Source: Acidobacteriota bacterium
GTDB taxonomy: Bacteria > Acidobacteriota > Terriglobia > Terriglobales > Acidobacteriaceae
NCBI GenBank assembly: GCA_021836865.1
Contig: JAKBHH010000005.1
Span: 1 to 64,000 of the forward strand
Reading direction: 5' to 3'
DNA: 64,000 bases
This document shows positions 54,162 through 63,815 of the stretch, in pieces (within the stretch, counting starts at the first letter, position 1; every line of letters starts with the position of its first letter). A program made the position numbers and the translations under genes. The notes under the pieces were generated by a model, which was not told the DNA's origin, searched no databases, and saw only the letters and a list, made by a program, of their open reading frames with translations.

Positions 54162-56237
54162 TTAGAACGTTCTGGCGAGTCCCGGCGCCACAAGTTCCGT
54201 AGTCGATTCCTCGCCGGCTGCCAGTCGTGTCAGCGTAAGTACGGTAATATCGTCTTCCTGACCAAACGCCACCGCTGCCTCACTCGCCTCCTGAGCCGAA
54301 GGCCTTGCCGAGAAAAGTGTATTCATGCGTTCAAAGCCGTAGAGCTCACCGTTCTTACTGCGCGCCTCCAGCAGCCCGTCCGTATAGAGGCTGAGCTGAT
54401 CGCCGGGATTCAGTCGAACAGCCACCTCCGAGAATTCCGCCTGGCTTAGCAGACCAAGCGGGAGCGATGGTTCCAGGGTTAGTTCCTTGCCGTTCAAATA
54501 AGGCGGAAGGTGCCCTGCGTTGGCAAATGTTACTGTGCCATCCATATCGAGGCGACAAACGATTGTTGTGGCAAACCCGCCCTGCATGCGGCCTACGAGG
54601 CATTGATTCAGTGCAGACATAATCTTTTCAGGGCTAACGGAGCTTGCAGCCTCTGCGCGCATGACACCAACGATCATCGACACATTCATGGCGGCCTTCA
54701 GTCCTTTGCCGCTCACGTCGCCCAGAGCGACAATCGTTGAGCCGTCGGGATTGGACAGTATCTGGAAGAAGTCACCGCCGACCTCCTGCGCGGGCGTGTA
54801 GGCACTGGTGACTGCATAGCCCTCCAGCGACGGCAGAGTTTCCGGGATGAGCATCTGCTGGATTTCCTTTGCGCTCTGTATTTCCTGCTCCAGGGCAGTG
54901 CGGCGCGCCTGCGTCTCCAGCACATACCGGTAGACCGCGTAGAGGATCGCCGCAAACAGAGCCAGAGAAGTGAGCTTCTCTGGCCCGAAGACCACACCCT
55001 GAATCTGGAAACTGCGATTGTCGATGAGGTTGGAGTAAAGAGTCCAATGGGTGAACCGCTGCCCCAGGGCGCTGGAATCGGCAATCGTGCGCATGAGTTG
55101 CAGCAAGAAGGCCGTGAGCGCAACAGCCCAGCGGGATGCATCGAGACGCCGGCGTAATGCCAAGGCAATTAAAGCAAACGGAAACAATTCAGACAGCAGA
55201 ATGCAAGTGCATAAAATCGCGTCTGTCCACTGCATCCAGAGCGTTGCCTCACCCCAGAACAGGGCCGCCAATCCGTCGAGAATGCCAATGATTACGGTCG
55301 TGCGGGCAAGAACTTCCGTCCACTGCAGAACCCGCGGATCCTCGTTCAGCCTGAGAAGCCAGACAAGCAGGAACCACAGCGAAACATTGGAGAGGACGTA
55401 AAGCGGCTGATTGATACATCGCGCCAGCTCATAGGAAATGGGGATGAAGAAAAGATTCTGCAGAATTCCAAGTCCGACTGGCGTGACGGTAAAAACTCCT
55501 ACCCAGAGAAAGAGCTGCTCCTTGCGGCTACGCGTCCAAAGAACAACACAGAGTAGCGCCACAAATGTCCGAAGCAGGACAAGGGAATAATCGAATAAAT
55601 CCTGCTGGACCTCGTCCCACGTAATCGCCTTTTGGTTGAGTTCAATCGAATCAGGATCGCCGAGAGAGGGGACGACATAAATCCCGCCCGACTCCGCGAG
55701 CGAGAAGATGTCCAGCGGCGCTTTCCAGACTCGAATGGCCAACACGCCCCCGGTGTCGCCATTGATCGGGAATGAGCGCGGGAAGACGCTGTAATACCAG
55801 TAGGCATGTGGTGGAAACTTGCCATAGCTGCCCACGAGCTTGCCGTTCCAGTAGACTTCGTAGGCGTCCTCCGCATCCGGAATCAGAACACGATACTGAC
55901 CGGAGGCGCCGGGCTCGGGCATGATGCTGATATGACGCCGATACCACGCGATTCCCGCGTAGGACGGATGGCCTTGTGCGCCCCAGGGTGCATCCACCAG
56001 CAGCGACTCCCAACCAGAGTCGTCGAAATCCGGGCGGGCCCATTGGGGGTCATCGCCAATATGAAACTGCCAGAGGCCGCCGAGATCAGCGGTCCCTTTG
56101 CCCATGCCGTCCAGCACCAGCGTTCGAGAACCGGGAACATGGGTTGCACCCGGCTTCTGGGCGCGCACCACCACCGCGAGGGCCGCCACAACAACCAGGA
56201 TCTTCACCATGTTCGACCACTCGCGCTGGGAAGACAT
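54162..56237 (-). CDS. Membrane SpoIIE-type PP2C phosphatase, paralogue of the 48.3-kb gene
   Basis: The protein of 691 residues repeats the layout of the phosphatase at 48341-50353. It has a signal or anchor ('VKILVVVAALAVVVRA'), a galactose-binding-like domain ('DLGGLWQFHIGDDPQWARPD', 'VYWNGKLVGSYGKFPPHAY'), a 7TM region (about 215-440) and a SpoIIE phosphatase with 'EVGGDFFQIL' and 'IVALGDVSGKGLKAAMN'. The phosphatase half keeps the metal-binding acids. An internal ATG at 56210 is an alternative start. It converges with the Ig-repeat protein gene. The phosphorylated partner, presumably an anti-anti-sigma protein, is not encoded nearby. Confidence 0.88.
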   Translation of the reverse strand: MSSQREWSNMVKILVVVAALAVVVRAQKPGATHVPGSRTLVLDGMGKGTADLGGLWQFHIGDDPQWARPDFDDSGWESLLVDAPWGAQGHPSYAGIAWYRRHISIMPEPGASGQYRVLIPDAEDAYEVYWNGKLVGSYGKFPPHAYWYYSVFPRSFPINGDTGGVLAIRVWKAPLDIFSLAESGGIYVVPSLGDPDSIELNQKAITWDEVQQDLFDYSLVLLRTFVALLCVVLWTRSRKEQLFLWVGVFTVTPVGLGILQNLFFIPISYELARCINQPLYVLSNVSLWFLLVWLLRLNEDPRVLQWTEVLARTTVIIGILDGLAALFWGEATLWMQWTDAILCTCILLSELFPFALIALALRRRLDASRWAVALTAFLLQLMRTIADSSALGQRFTHWTLYSNLIDNRSFQIQGVVFGPEKLTSLALFAAILYAVYRYVLETQARRTALEQEIQSAKEIQQMLIPETLPSLEGYAVTSAYTPAQEVGGDFFQILSNPDGSTIVALGDVSGKGLKAAMNVSMIVGVMRAEAASSVSPEKIMSALNQCLVGRMQGGFATTIVCRLDMDGTVTFANAGHLPPYLNGKELTLEPSLPLGLLSQAEFSEVAVRLNPGDQLSLYTDGLLEARSKNGELYGFERMNTLFSARPSAQEASEAAVAFGQEDDITVLTLTRLAAGEESTTELVAPGLARTF

Positions 56238-56418
56238 GACGAAAGAATACTCCGTTCAAGACGATTTCAAAACGGTTGCGGGGAAGATGGGCAGAACCGG
56301 GCCTGAGACCCAACCCGGCTTTTGCGCATCGCTCGGTTTAACCTGCGATTGTGCCTGCCTGGAAGCCAGAACCGGCACGCGGCGGCCTGATCAAGACAAC
56401 TGCTTTCTTCAATCATTT

Positions 56419-58026
56419 TCACTTGCTCTTCCAGTGCGCGCCGGGCCTGGCCACGGCATACATCTCCGCTCCGATCTGGTCGAACAACCCTTCGCGATCC
56501 TTGTCGACAAGATAGAGGTCGAAGTGGGTGCGATCCGCGATGTACGTAAAGTGCGGATCGGAGCCAAGGCGGTTGAGCACCGCCTCAAACTTGTGCGCGG
56601 CCCCGTCCAGATAGAACGTGTCGGCAGTCCCAACGATTAGATGAATGCGCCCCTTCAAGAGGGCCCGGCGCTCGGCCGACTCCTCTTCCACCCGATGAGC
56701 AAGGTCGTAGTGATCGTGCCAATACGCAACGACCTCCGGATGGACCGAGCCCGTCTGGTGGTCGAACATCTGCTCTGGCGCCCCGTCCTTGCCTTTGGGG
56801 GAAAAGACCCAGTCGAAGGAGGCAATCTGCCCGCCGAAGGGCCCCAAAACATCTTCCATGCGGGCAAACTCTTCAAAAGTGGCGATGACTTTTCCATGGT
56901 TGCGAAGGATGGGAACGTCGGAACCGTCGGCGCGGTGGTATACATTGGCATTCGCTGCGTAGAGGTCAGTCCCGGTAAAATCGTGAAAATCACTCGGATC
57001 GGGTGAGGTGGACCAGGTGCCGCCAAAAATGTCGGGGTACATGACCTCGAGTTGCAAGGTCGCCCAACCACCGCTTGAATGGCCGTTGAGCAAGCGCCCC
57101 GCGGGACGGGCGTCCATGTGGTACTTCTTTTCGAGATACGGAATAAACTCCTGTGTCAGCGCAGAGCCCCATGGCCCGTTGTTCACTGAGTCGGCGAACT
57201 CATGCGTGCCTTCCGGAATCGACTCATCGAGCATCACCCAGATCATCGGGGGCATCTTGCCGGCCTCCATGCGGGTACGGAGTTGGAGGCCCGCCACCAG
57301 CGCTCCATCGATTCCGCCGCCAAAGCCATGCGTCCAGTACGCAGTCGGATACCTGACCGAGCGGTGGTCATTGTATCCCGGCGGCAGAATGACCCAGGCC
57401 GTGATGTTCACGCGATGACCCCAGAAACGGCCCAGCTGTGGGCTCTCAAAAGTCTCTAGCTGAGCTACCCCTGGCTTGACCTGCGCCCGGGCTGCAGCCA
57501 GCCTGGATGCCAGCATTGGATTCTCTTCCGGATGGTGGTCCAGCTTTAGAACAGGCTCGGCACCCCCGCCCGGAGTCCAGGCCGGTAATGCGACAACCGG
57601 GCTGATCCAGTCCTGCGGGCTGCGACCGCTGTAGTTGAACGTGTGGCCCACGTCGAGCACCGCCTGGGCCTCGTATGTGGCGGCAGGTAGTGCCGAAAAC
57701 GGCTGGGGATAGGCCAGCTCGTCCGCATCGAACTCGATGGTCGAACCCGGAGCCAGATCATGGACTTCGCGCGCCGCCACCCACGTATCATTGGGCCGGA
57801 ATTCATTGATCTGGACCTCCTTGTCGCCCGATCCTTGCTTCACAAAGACGAGCAGCCGTCCGTTGATCGGCTCAGCGACTGAGGTCGTAACCTGTACGCG
57901 AAAGAAAACGTGGGCCGGCACAGCGGCCGTCTGGCCATGCAGGGGCAGGAGTGCGGCTGCAATCAACGCACCGCAGCTCCCCATTGCCGCAAAGCGGCGG
58001 GATATCCTCACACGCTCAAAACGCAT
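56419..58026 (-). CDS. Exported esterase, alpha/beta-hydrolase (esterase D/Fes-like)
   Basis: The protein of about 535 residues has a signal peptide ('GSCGALIAAALLPLHG'), an N-terminal beta-rich part and a PF00756-like alpha/beta hydrolase. 'YPTAYWTHGFGGGID' is the oxyanion region, 'RLLNGHSSGGWATLQL' is the nucleophile elbow with catalytic Ser, and the His is probably in 'YIADRTHFDLYL'. It may hydrolyse carbohydrate esters or siderophore-type esters in the periplasm; substrate unknown. ATG 58026 follows GGGGGTAAGTG. It lies 111 bp after priA on the same strand. Confidence 0.83.
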   Translation of the reverse strand: MRFERVRISRRFAAMGSCGALIAAALLPLHGQTAAVPAHVFFRVQVTTSVAEPINGRLLVFVKQGSGDKEVQINEFRPNDTWVAAREVHDLAPGSTIEFDADELAYPQPFSALPAATYEAQAVLDVGHTFNYSGRSPQDWISPVVALPAWTPGGGAEPVLKLDHHPEENPMLASRLAAARAQVKPGVAQLETFESPQLGRFWGHRVNITAWVILPPGYNDHRSVRYPTAYWTHGFGGGIDGALVAGLQLRTRMEAGKMPPMIWVMLDESIPEGTHEFADSVNNGPWGSALTQEFIPYLEKKYHMDARPAGRLLNGHSSGGWATLQLEVMYPDIFGGTWSTSPDPSDFHDFTGTDLYAANANVYHRADGSDVPILRNHGKVIATFEEFARMEDVLGPFGGQIASFDWVFSPKGKDGAPEQMFDHQTGSVHPEVVAYWHDHYDLAHRVEEESAERRALLKGRIHLIVGTADTFYLDGAAHKFEAVLNRLGSDPHFTYIADRTHFDLYLVDKDREGLFDQIGAEMYAVARPGAHWKSK

Positions 58027-58137
58027 CACTTACCCCCAGAATGAAGCACGCTGGCTGAACGATCATTTCGAGTCTATCTGGGCAATCCGCAACGCAGCCA
58101 TAAAAAACGCGACGCCCGTCCTGCCTTCGCTGCACCA

Positions 58138-60633
58138 TCACATCAGCCGCTGTGCGTCCACATCCACCACCAGGTTTCTGCGCGGAATCCCCGAGCCGTC
58201 TGCGTGCGCCAGAGCTTCACGAAGCGCCGCATTGAGCCCTTTGCGAGAAGTCGCCTTCAGGATAAGGTGAAAGCGATATACGCCTTTGATACGCGCGATC
58301 GGGGCCGTACATGGACCCAGCACGCGCACGCCCTCCGGCGCTGCCCGCTGGAACCACTTGCCCAGTGACGCAGACCACCCCGCAGCCTCTTCCAGTTTTT
58401 CCGATTGAACAAGAATGTTCGCGAGCACGCCGAACGGTGGATAGTGCATCCATCGGCGATATTTCAGCTCGCGCTCCACAAAGCTCGCATAGTCGTGCTT
58501 GCTCGCGGCGAGAACGGCATAGTGGTCGGGGTAGTAGGTTTGCACCACCACGCGGCCAATAAGCTCCCCTCGCCCCGCTCGCCCTGAGACCTGTGTCATC
58601 AGTTGAAAAACCCGCTCAGCCGCTCGAAAATCCGGCATCGAGAGCGCGTGATCGCAGCCCACCACGCCCACCAGCGTCACGCCGTGAATATCGTGCCCTT
58701 TGGCAATCATCTGGGTACCCACCAGCAGGTTGATCTCGCCGGAGTGCAGCCGGGCCAGCAGCCGCTCCAGATCGTGGCGCCCACGCACCGTGTCGCGGTC
58801 CATGCGCCCAATGCGCGCCGAGGGAAAGATCTCTGCCAGCCGCTCTTCCCCCTGCTGCGATCCAGCGCCCAGGTAGTAAAGATGCTCGCTGTCACACTCC
58901 GGACAGCGACCCGGCACCGAGCGCCGGTAGCCACAATAGTGACATTCCAGCCGCTGCCCCTCTCGTGCCAGGCCATCCTCCTCGGCAGGCGGCTTATGGT
59001 GAGTCAGTGCAATCGCGCAGTTCTGGCACTCCAGCTTCTTTCCGCAGGCGCGGCAGATCACTGCAAATGAGTAACCGCGGCGGTTGAGCAGAATCAGTGC
59101 CTGCTCGCCCCGGTCCAGCGCTGTCTGCGTCTCCTCCACAAGCCTGCGCGCAAAAAGCTGGTCCCGCCCTGTCTCTTGGAACTCGCGCCGCATGTCCACG
59201 AGCTCCACCTCCGGCAGCGGCCTGTCCTGTACGCGATCCCTCATCTCGATGCGCGCGTACTTGCCCTGCGCGGAGTTCTGCCACGTCTCCAGCGACGGCG
59301 TGGCCGAACCCAGCACCACCACGGCGCCCTCCAGCTTGGCGCGCATCACCGCCACGTCGCGCGCGTTGTAGCGTGGCGTCTCTTCCTGCTTGTAGCTCTG
59401 GTCATGTTCTTCATCCACCAGAATCAGTCCCAGTTTTGACGCCGGAGCAAAAATCGCCGAACGCGTGCCCACCACAATCTGCGCCTCGCCGCGCTGTATG
59501 CGACGCCACTGCTCGCTGCGCTCCTCCGGCGTCAGCGCGGAGTGCAGCAGCGCCACCCGCGCCCCAAATGCCGCGTCCAGCACGCCCACCATCTGCGGGG
59601 TCAGCCCAATCTCCGGCACCAGTAGAATCGACGCCAATCCGCGATCGAGCGCCCGCTGCATCGCCGCCAGATACACCGCGGTCTTGCCGGAACCGGTGAC
59701 ACCGTGCAGCAGGAAAGGCTTGAAGCCGCCCAGCGCGGCCGCAACAGTAGCCAGCGCCTCCATTTGCGGCTCATTAAGTCGCACCGGCTCCGTGCGGCAC
59801 GCGATCCCGCCCAGCCGAAACTCCAACGCGCGCTCCTCTATGCGCACCAGCGCGCGCCGCACCAGCGTCTGCAGAGTCGATGAAGGCAGTTCTTTGCGCC
59901 GCAACTCCGCCAGAGGCAGTTCGCCTCCCGATGCCGCCAGCTCCACCAGAATCGCCTGCTGCTTCTCAGTAAGCGCAGGCAGCCGCGCATCCGGAACTAG
60001 CACTGCGAACCGTTCCGTCCTGCGTGCATCGCGCTCCACCGCGGAGGTCTCGCGGGCAATCCACTTTTTACGCAGCATGGACGCCAGCACCGGCAGCGTG
60101 GCAGACGTGGCCGTGCGCAGGGTGGAAACTCGCACCGGCTCTCCCGATGCCAGCCTCTCCAGCACACTCCGCGCAAGGCTATGCTCCTCCGGCGACGCGT
60201 TGCGCCCCTTGGCGCGGCGTGGGACCGGACTCACAGTTCCCTCTTGCCCATCCCCATCCAGCCAGTTTGCCAGCACGTCGCGCCCCTGGTCCGTGATGCG
60301 GTAGTAGACCGTGCGGCGCACCTCCGCCATCAGCGGCAACATGCCGCGCAGCACCTCGCCCAGCGGAGCCAGATAATACTGTGCAATCCACTCCGCCAGT
60401 TGCAGCAAATCTTCGCTCAATAGCGGCTCATCGTCGATCAGGGCCTCAATCGGGCGCGCTTCAAAGCCGGTCGGCGCCGTCAACGAAATCCCTGTGACCA
60501 CGCCAATCAGCTTCTCCTGGCGAAACGGTGCAATCACCCGTGCCCCGCGCCGCGGCTCCATCCCGGCCGGCACCGCATAAGTAAATGTGCGATCCAGCGG
60601 CACCGGCAGCGCGACTTCACAGTAGGCAGGCAT
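58138..60633 (-). CDS. priA: Primosomal replication restart helicase PriA
   Basis: The protein of 831 residues has the full PriA layout. The N-terminal 3'-DNA-binding domain starts 'AYCEVALPVPLDRTFTYAVP'. Walker A is 'LLHGVTGSGKTAVYLAAMQ' (about residue 310), and the DEEH box is in 'LILVDEEHDQSYKQEETPRY'. Zinc-binding cysteines lie in 'CRACGKKLECQNC' and 'LECHYCGYRRSVPGRCPEC', followed by the second helicase lobe ('LLVGTQMIAKGHDI', 'SGRAGRGELIGRVVVQT'). It restarts stalled forks in the cytoplasm. ATG 60633 begins at the conserved N-terminus; TTG 60642 is possible. Confidence 0.95.
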   Translation of the reverse strand: MPAYCEVALPVPLDRTFTYAVPAGMEPRRGARVIAPFRQEKLIGVVTGISLTAPTGFEARPIEALIDDEPLLSEDLLQLAEWIAQYYLAPLGEVLRGMLPLMAEVRRTVYYRITDQGRDVLANWLDGDGQEGTVSPVPRRAKGRNASPEEHSLARSVLERLASGEPVRVSTLRTATSATLPVLASMLRKKWIARETSAVERDARRTERFAVLVPDARLPALTEKQQAILVELAASGGELPLAELRRKELPSSTLQTLVRRALVRIEERALEFRLGGIACRTEPVRLNEPQMEALATVAAALGGFKPFLLHGVTGSGKTAVYLAAMQRALDRGLASILLVPEIGLTPQMVGVLDAAFGARVALLHSALTPEERSEQWRRIQRGEAQIVVGTRSAIFAPASKLGLILVDEEHDQSYKQEETPRYNARDVAVMRAKLEGAVVVLGSATPSLETWQNSAQGKYARIEMRDRVQDRPLPEVELVDMRREFQETGRDQLFARRLVEETQTALDRGEQALILLNRRGYSFAVICRACGKKLECQNCAIALTHHKPPAEEDGLAREGQRLECHYCGYRRSVPGRCPECDSEHLYYLGAGSQQGEERLAEIFPSARIGRMDRDTVRGRHDLERLLARLHSGEINLLVGTQMIAKGHDIHGVTLVGVVGCDHALSMPDFRAAERVFQLMTQVSGRAGRGELIGRVVVQTYYPDHYAVLAASKHDYASFVERELKYRRWMHYPPFGVLANILVQSEKLEEAAGWSASLGKWFQRAAPEGVRVLGPCTAPIARIKGVYRFHLILKATSRKGLNAALREALAHADGSGIPRRNLVVDVDAQRLM

Positions 60634-60741
60634 GAGTGGCAAGACTCAGTGTAGGGGATGCAGGCGCTGTGCTCCTCCGGGATTCGACCCTCGATTTGCA
60701 CAACGGTGACCGCAGCCCCCGCGCAGTACAATTTCACTCTA

Positions 60742-61494
60742 ATGACACACTCAGGCCGCTCTTCCGATGCCCCCGCGCAAGATGCACCAAAGGACTCCAC
60801 GCGTCCCGTCACCCTTTCGATCGACATCGGCGGCTCTGGCCTGAAGGCTATGCTGCTTGACCCCGCCGGGCAGCCGGTCAGCGAGCGCCAGCGCATAGCC
60901 ACGCCCACTGTGCCCACACCCAAGATGGTGCTTGACGCCCTCGACGGACTGCGCAAGCAGTTGGCCGCCTTTGATCGCGTCTCCGTCGGCTTTCCCGGCG
61001 TCATCAAGCGCGGCTCCACGCTCACCGCCGCCAATCTCCACCCGGAGTGGGGCGGCTACGCGCTCCAGAGCGAACTCGAAAAGCGATGGAAAAAGCCCGT
61101 CCGAGTGGCCAATGACGCGGCGGTCCAGGGATACGGAGCGATCAGGGGAACCGGCGTCGAGCTCGTCCTCACCCTCGGCACGGGTCTGGGATCTTCCCTG
61201 TTCACGAGCGGCCGCCTCTGTCCCGGCCTCGAACTCGGACACCATCCCTGGCACAAGCACACTTATGAGGACTACCTTGGTCGCCGGGGACTCGACAAAT
61301 ACGGGAAAAAGGAGTGGAACAAACTCCTTCAGGAGGCCATCGACCAGACCGCAAAGCTGTTCAACTGGGATAGCCTCTACCTGGGTGGCGGCAACGCAAA
61401 GAAGATCGAGTTCAAGCTGCTGGAAAACGTCTCCATCATCTCCAACGAGACGGGCATCCTGGGCGGAGTCAAGTTATGGCAGGATCAGGCCTGA
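60742..61494 (+). CDS. ppgK: Polyphosphate glucokinase-like ROK kinase
   Basis: The protein of 250 residues shows the ROK ATPase start 'TLSIDIGGSGLKAMLLDPAG', a sugar-binding 'VGFPGVIKRG', the catalytic Asp in 'VANDAAVQGYG' and 'VLTLGTGLGSSLF'. 'LELGHHPWHKHTYEDYLG' is typical of polyphosphate/ATP glucokinases. It would phosphorylate glucose with polyphosphate or ATP. ATG 60742 is chosen since it precedes the conserved core by about 26 residues; the frame is open from 60658. No ribosome site is seen, while TACAAT lies 10 bases upstream, so a leaderless mRNA is possible. It is divergent from priA. Confidence 0.85.
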   Translation: MTHSGRSSDAPAQDAPKDSTRPVTLSIDIGGSGLKAMLLDPAGQPVSERQRIATPTVPTPKMVLDALDGLRKQLAAFDRVSVGFPGVIKRGSTLTAANLHPEWGGYALQSELEKRWKKPVRVANDAAVQGYGAIRGTGVELVLTLGTGLGSSLFTSGRLCPGLELGHHPWHKHTYEDYLGRRGLDKYGKKEWNKLLQEAIDQTAKLFNWDSLYLGGGNAKKIEFKLLENVSIISNETGILGGVKLWQDQA

Positions 61495-61579
61495 CGAAAT
61501 CGCGCGCGGAAAGACGGTAAAGACGCGCCGACGCTGAGCAGGCAGCATCGTGCGGCCGCAGGCTCGCTCCAGTACAGCC

Positions 61580-62431
61580 TTAGTCGCGCGCCGGCGCCTT
61601 CAGTCCCAGTTCCCGCATGGCGATCTGCAGATCCGCCCATGCCTCTTTCTTTTGCCGTGGATCGCGCAGAAGATACGCGGGATGATACGTCACAATCAGT
61701 TGGCTGCCGCGAAAAGCATGAACGCGCCCGCGAAGCCCTGCCAACGGCTGGCGTTGGCCCAGCAAGTACGTAGCTGCCGTGGCGCCCAGCGCCACCAGCA
61801 CCTGCGGCCGCACGACGTCAATCTGTCGAAACAAAAACGGCGTACAGGTATTTGCCTCGTCCGGCTCCGGCGTCCGATTCCCCGGCGGTCTGCACTTCAC
61901 CACGTTCGCGATGTAGACTTCTTCGCGCTTCAGACCCATCGCCGCGATCATGTTGTTCAAAAGCTGTCCCGCACGTCCCACAAACGGCAGCCCCTGCGCG
62001 TCCTCGTCCGCACCCGGGCCTTCGCCCACAAACATCAGCCGCGCGTTAGGATCGCCATCGGCAAACACCAGCTTGTTGCGCCCCGTGTGCAGAGCGCAGC
62101 GCGTGCAGTCGCCGATCTCTTCGCGCAGGATGCGCAGTGCTTTCTCGCGCTCTGCGGGTGCAACGGCAGCGCCCACACCTGGAGGCTCTGGGAATGTCGT
62201 GCGTGGTGGAATGGGCTGGTCCTCCAAAGTGTCTGGGATGGGCATGTTTATCGGCTGTGCCTGACGAGCGGGCACCACGGACGGCTCCGCCTGGCTCGGC
62301 ATGGAAGGAGCGTCTGCCAGCAGTGCCGGGTCCACCGGGCGGCGATAGAACTCATGCAGGCCGAGGTCGCGGTAGAAGCGCAGGCGTGCCGCGAGCGCCT
62401 CTTGCGTAGCCGAATCGAGCGATTGCCTCAC
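61580..62431 (-). CDS. Family 4 uracil-DNA glycosylase (iron-sulfur type)
   Basis: The protein of 283 residues has a variable Pro-rich N-terminal third and then a UDG4 domain. The four cluster cysteines are in 'GDCTRCALH', 'NVVKCRPPGN' and 'EANTCTPF', motif A is 'VGEGPGADEDAQGLPFVGRA', and motif B is 'VTYHPAYLLRDP'. It removes uracil from DNA in base-excision repair. The start is GTG 62431, two bases after the coaBC stop, so the two genes are co-translated. Confidence 0.9.
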   Translation of the reverse strand: MRQSLDSATQEALAARLRFYRDLGLHEFYRRPVDPALLADAPSMPSQAEPSVVPARQAQPINMPIPDTLEDQPIPPRTTFPEPPGVGAAVAPAEREKALRILREEIGDCTRCALHTGRNKLVFADGDPNARLMFVGEGPGADEDAQGLPFVGRAGQLLNNMIAAMGLKREEVYIANVVKCRPPGNRTPEPDEANTCTPFLFRQIDVVRPQVLVALGATAATYLLGQRQPLAGLRGRVHAFRGSQLIVTYHPAYLLRDPRQKKEAWADLQIAMRELGLKAPARD

Positions 62432-62433
62432 GC

Positions 62434-63738
62434 TTAGCTCTCCACAATCAACTGCCGGCGCGGGGCAGGCGCCGCTTCAGACTGGCTAAGCACGCGATCC
62501 TGCGACGTTGTCTGATCAAGCTCCACCACCAGCGAGCGCGGTCGACGCAGCGTCACGATCTCGTCCAGAATACGGTCGGCAAGTTTGCGCTTCGGCATCT
62601 CCGGCAAATCGATCGCTGTCGTGAGCGTCAGGAAAGTCGCGGCGTTGTTGTCGGCGTCAATGCCCAGGGTGTCGCCCGATACATCGTTCGCCACGATGGC
62701 GTCGGCGCCTTTGCGCAGCAACTTGGCGCGCCCATTCTCCTTGCTATTCTCTGTCTCTGCGGCAAAACCCACAATCAGTTGCCCTGGCCGTCGCTGCCGA
62801 ACCACCTCGGCAAGAATATCCTCCGTTGGCGCCAATTCAAGCGTCAGCGGCCCTGTGCGCTTCAGCTTCTGGTCTGAGACATGCACCGGGCGATAATCGG
62901 CCACTGCAGCCGCCTTGATGATCATTGTGGCATCGCCCATACGGTCCAGCACCGCGCTTCGCATCTGGTCGGCCGTAGTTACTTTGATCAGCTCGCAATG
63001 CATCGGCGGGTGCAGCGCAGACGGCCCGCTGACCAGAATCACGCGCGCCCCGCGGCTCTGCGCAGCATCGGCCAGCGCGTAGCCCATCTTGCCACTCGAT
63101 CGGTTGCCGAGAAAACGCACCGGATCCAACGCCTCGCGCGTGCCGCCCGCCGTCACCAGCACGACCTCGCCGGCCATGTCATGGCGGCGCCCCAGTGCAT
63201 TCAGCACGGCATCTGCAATCGCCTCGGGCTCTGCCATCCGTCCCGGACCAACCATCCCGCACGCCAGCGCTCCCGTGCCGGGCTCGATCACCCGCACGCC
63301 CCGCTGGCGCAGTAGTTCAAGATTCGCCTGCGTGGCCGGGTGCTCCCACATATTCACATTCATGGCAGGCGCAACCAGCACCGGCGCCTGAGTTGCCAGA
63401 TACATGGTTGTCAGAAAGTCGTCTGCGATGCCATGCGCGAACCGGGCCAGGATATTCGCTGTCGCCGGAGCCACAACGAGCGCTTCCGCCCACTGGGCTT
63501 CGCCAATGTGATCGATGCCGCTCTGCTCTGCGGCGGCGTCAGAGGAGCCGGCGTCATCCCACAGGCTGGTGATTACTTTGTGGCTCGTGAGCGCGGCAAA
63601 GGTCAGCGGCTGGATAAAGCGAGTGGCCGCTTCCGTCATCACGACATGGACTTCCAGAGCCTGGCGCTGCAAGGCGCGCACCAGTTCCGCCGCTTTATAG
63701 GCGGCTATGCCGCCCGAGACACCAACCGTGACCCTCAT
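62434..63738 (-). CDS. coaBC: Bifunctional phosphopantothenoylcysteine decarboxylase / phosphopantothenate-cysteine ligase
   Basis: The protein of 434 residues is the CoaBC fusion. The flavin decarboxylase half (about 1-190) has 'VGVSGGIAAYKAAELVRALQ', 'VAPAMNVNMWEHPAT' and the active Cys in 'ALACGMVGPGRMAEPEAI'. The ligase half (about 195-410) has 'VVLVTAGGTREALDPVRFLG', 'NRSSGKMGYALADAAQ', the 'DYRP' segment and 'VGFAAETEN'. It makes 4'-phosphopantetheine from phosphopantothenate for coenzyme A. It lies between the omega-subunit gene and the uracil glycosylase gene on the same strand. Confidence 0.96.
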   Translation of the reverse strand: MRVTVGVSGGIAAYKAAELVRALQRQALEVHVVMTEAATRFIQPLTFAALTSHKVITSLWDDAGSSDAAAEQSGIDHIGEAQWAEALVVAPATANILARFAHGIADDFLTTMYLATQAPVLVAPAMNVNMWEHPATQANLELLRQRGVRVIEPGTGALACGMVGPGRMAEPEAIADAVLNALGRRHDMAGEVVLVTAGGTREALDPVRFLGNRSSGKMGYALADAAQSRGARVILVSGPSALHPPMHCELIKVTTADQMRSAVLDRMGDATMIIKAAAVADYRPVHVSDQKLKRTGPLTLELAPTEDILAEVVRQRRPGQLIVGFAAETENSKENGRAKLLRKGADAIVANDVSGDTLGIDADNNAATFLTLTTAIDLPEMPKRKLADRILDEIVTLRRPRSLVVELDQTTSQDRVLSQSEAAPAPRRQLIVES

Positions 63739-63815
63739 AGCCTGATTGTAGACTGAATCATCTCTACCGCGTATCCGCGGCGACGTCTATGATCATCAAG
63801 ACTCGGGCAACCACT

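Noticed and set aside
61550-62437. Plus-strand open frame of 295 codons
   Set aside because: It is antisense to the uracil-DNA glycosylase gene with its four cluster cysteines; no ribosome site or family resemblance.
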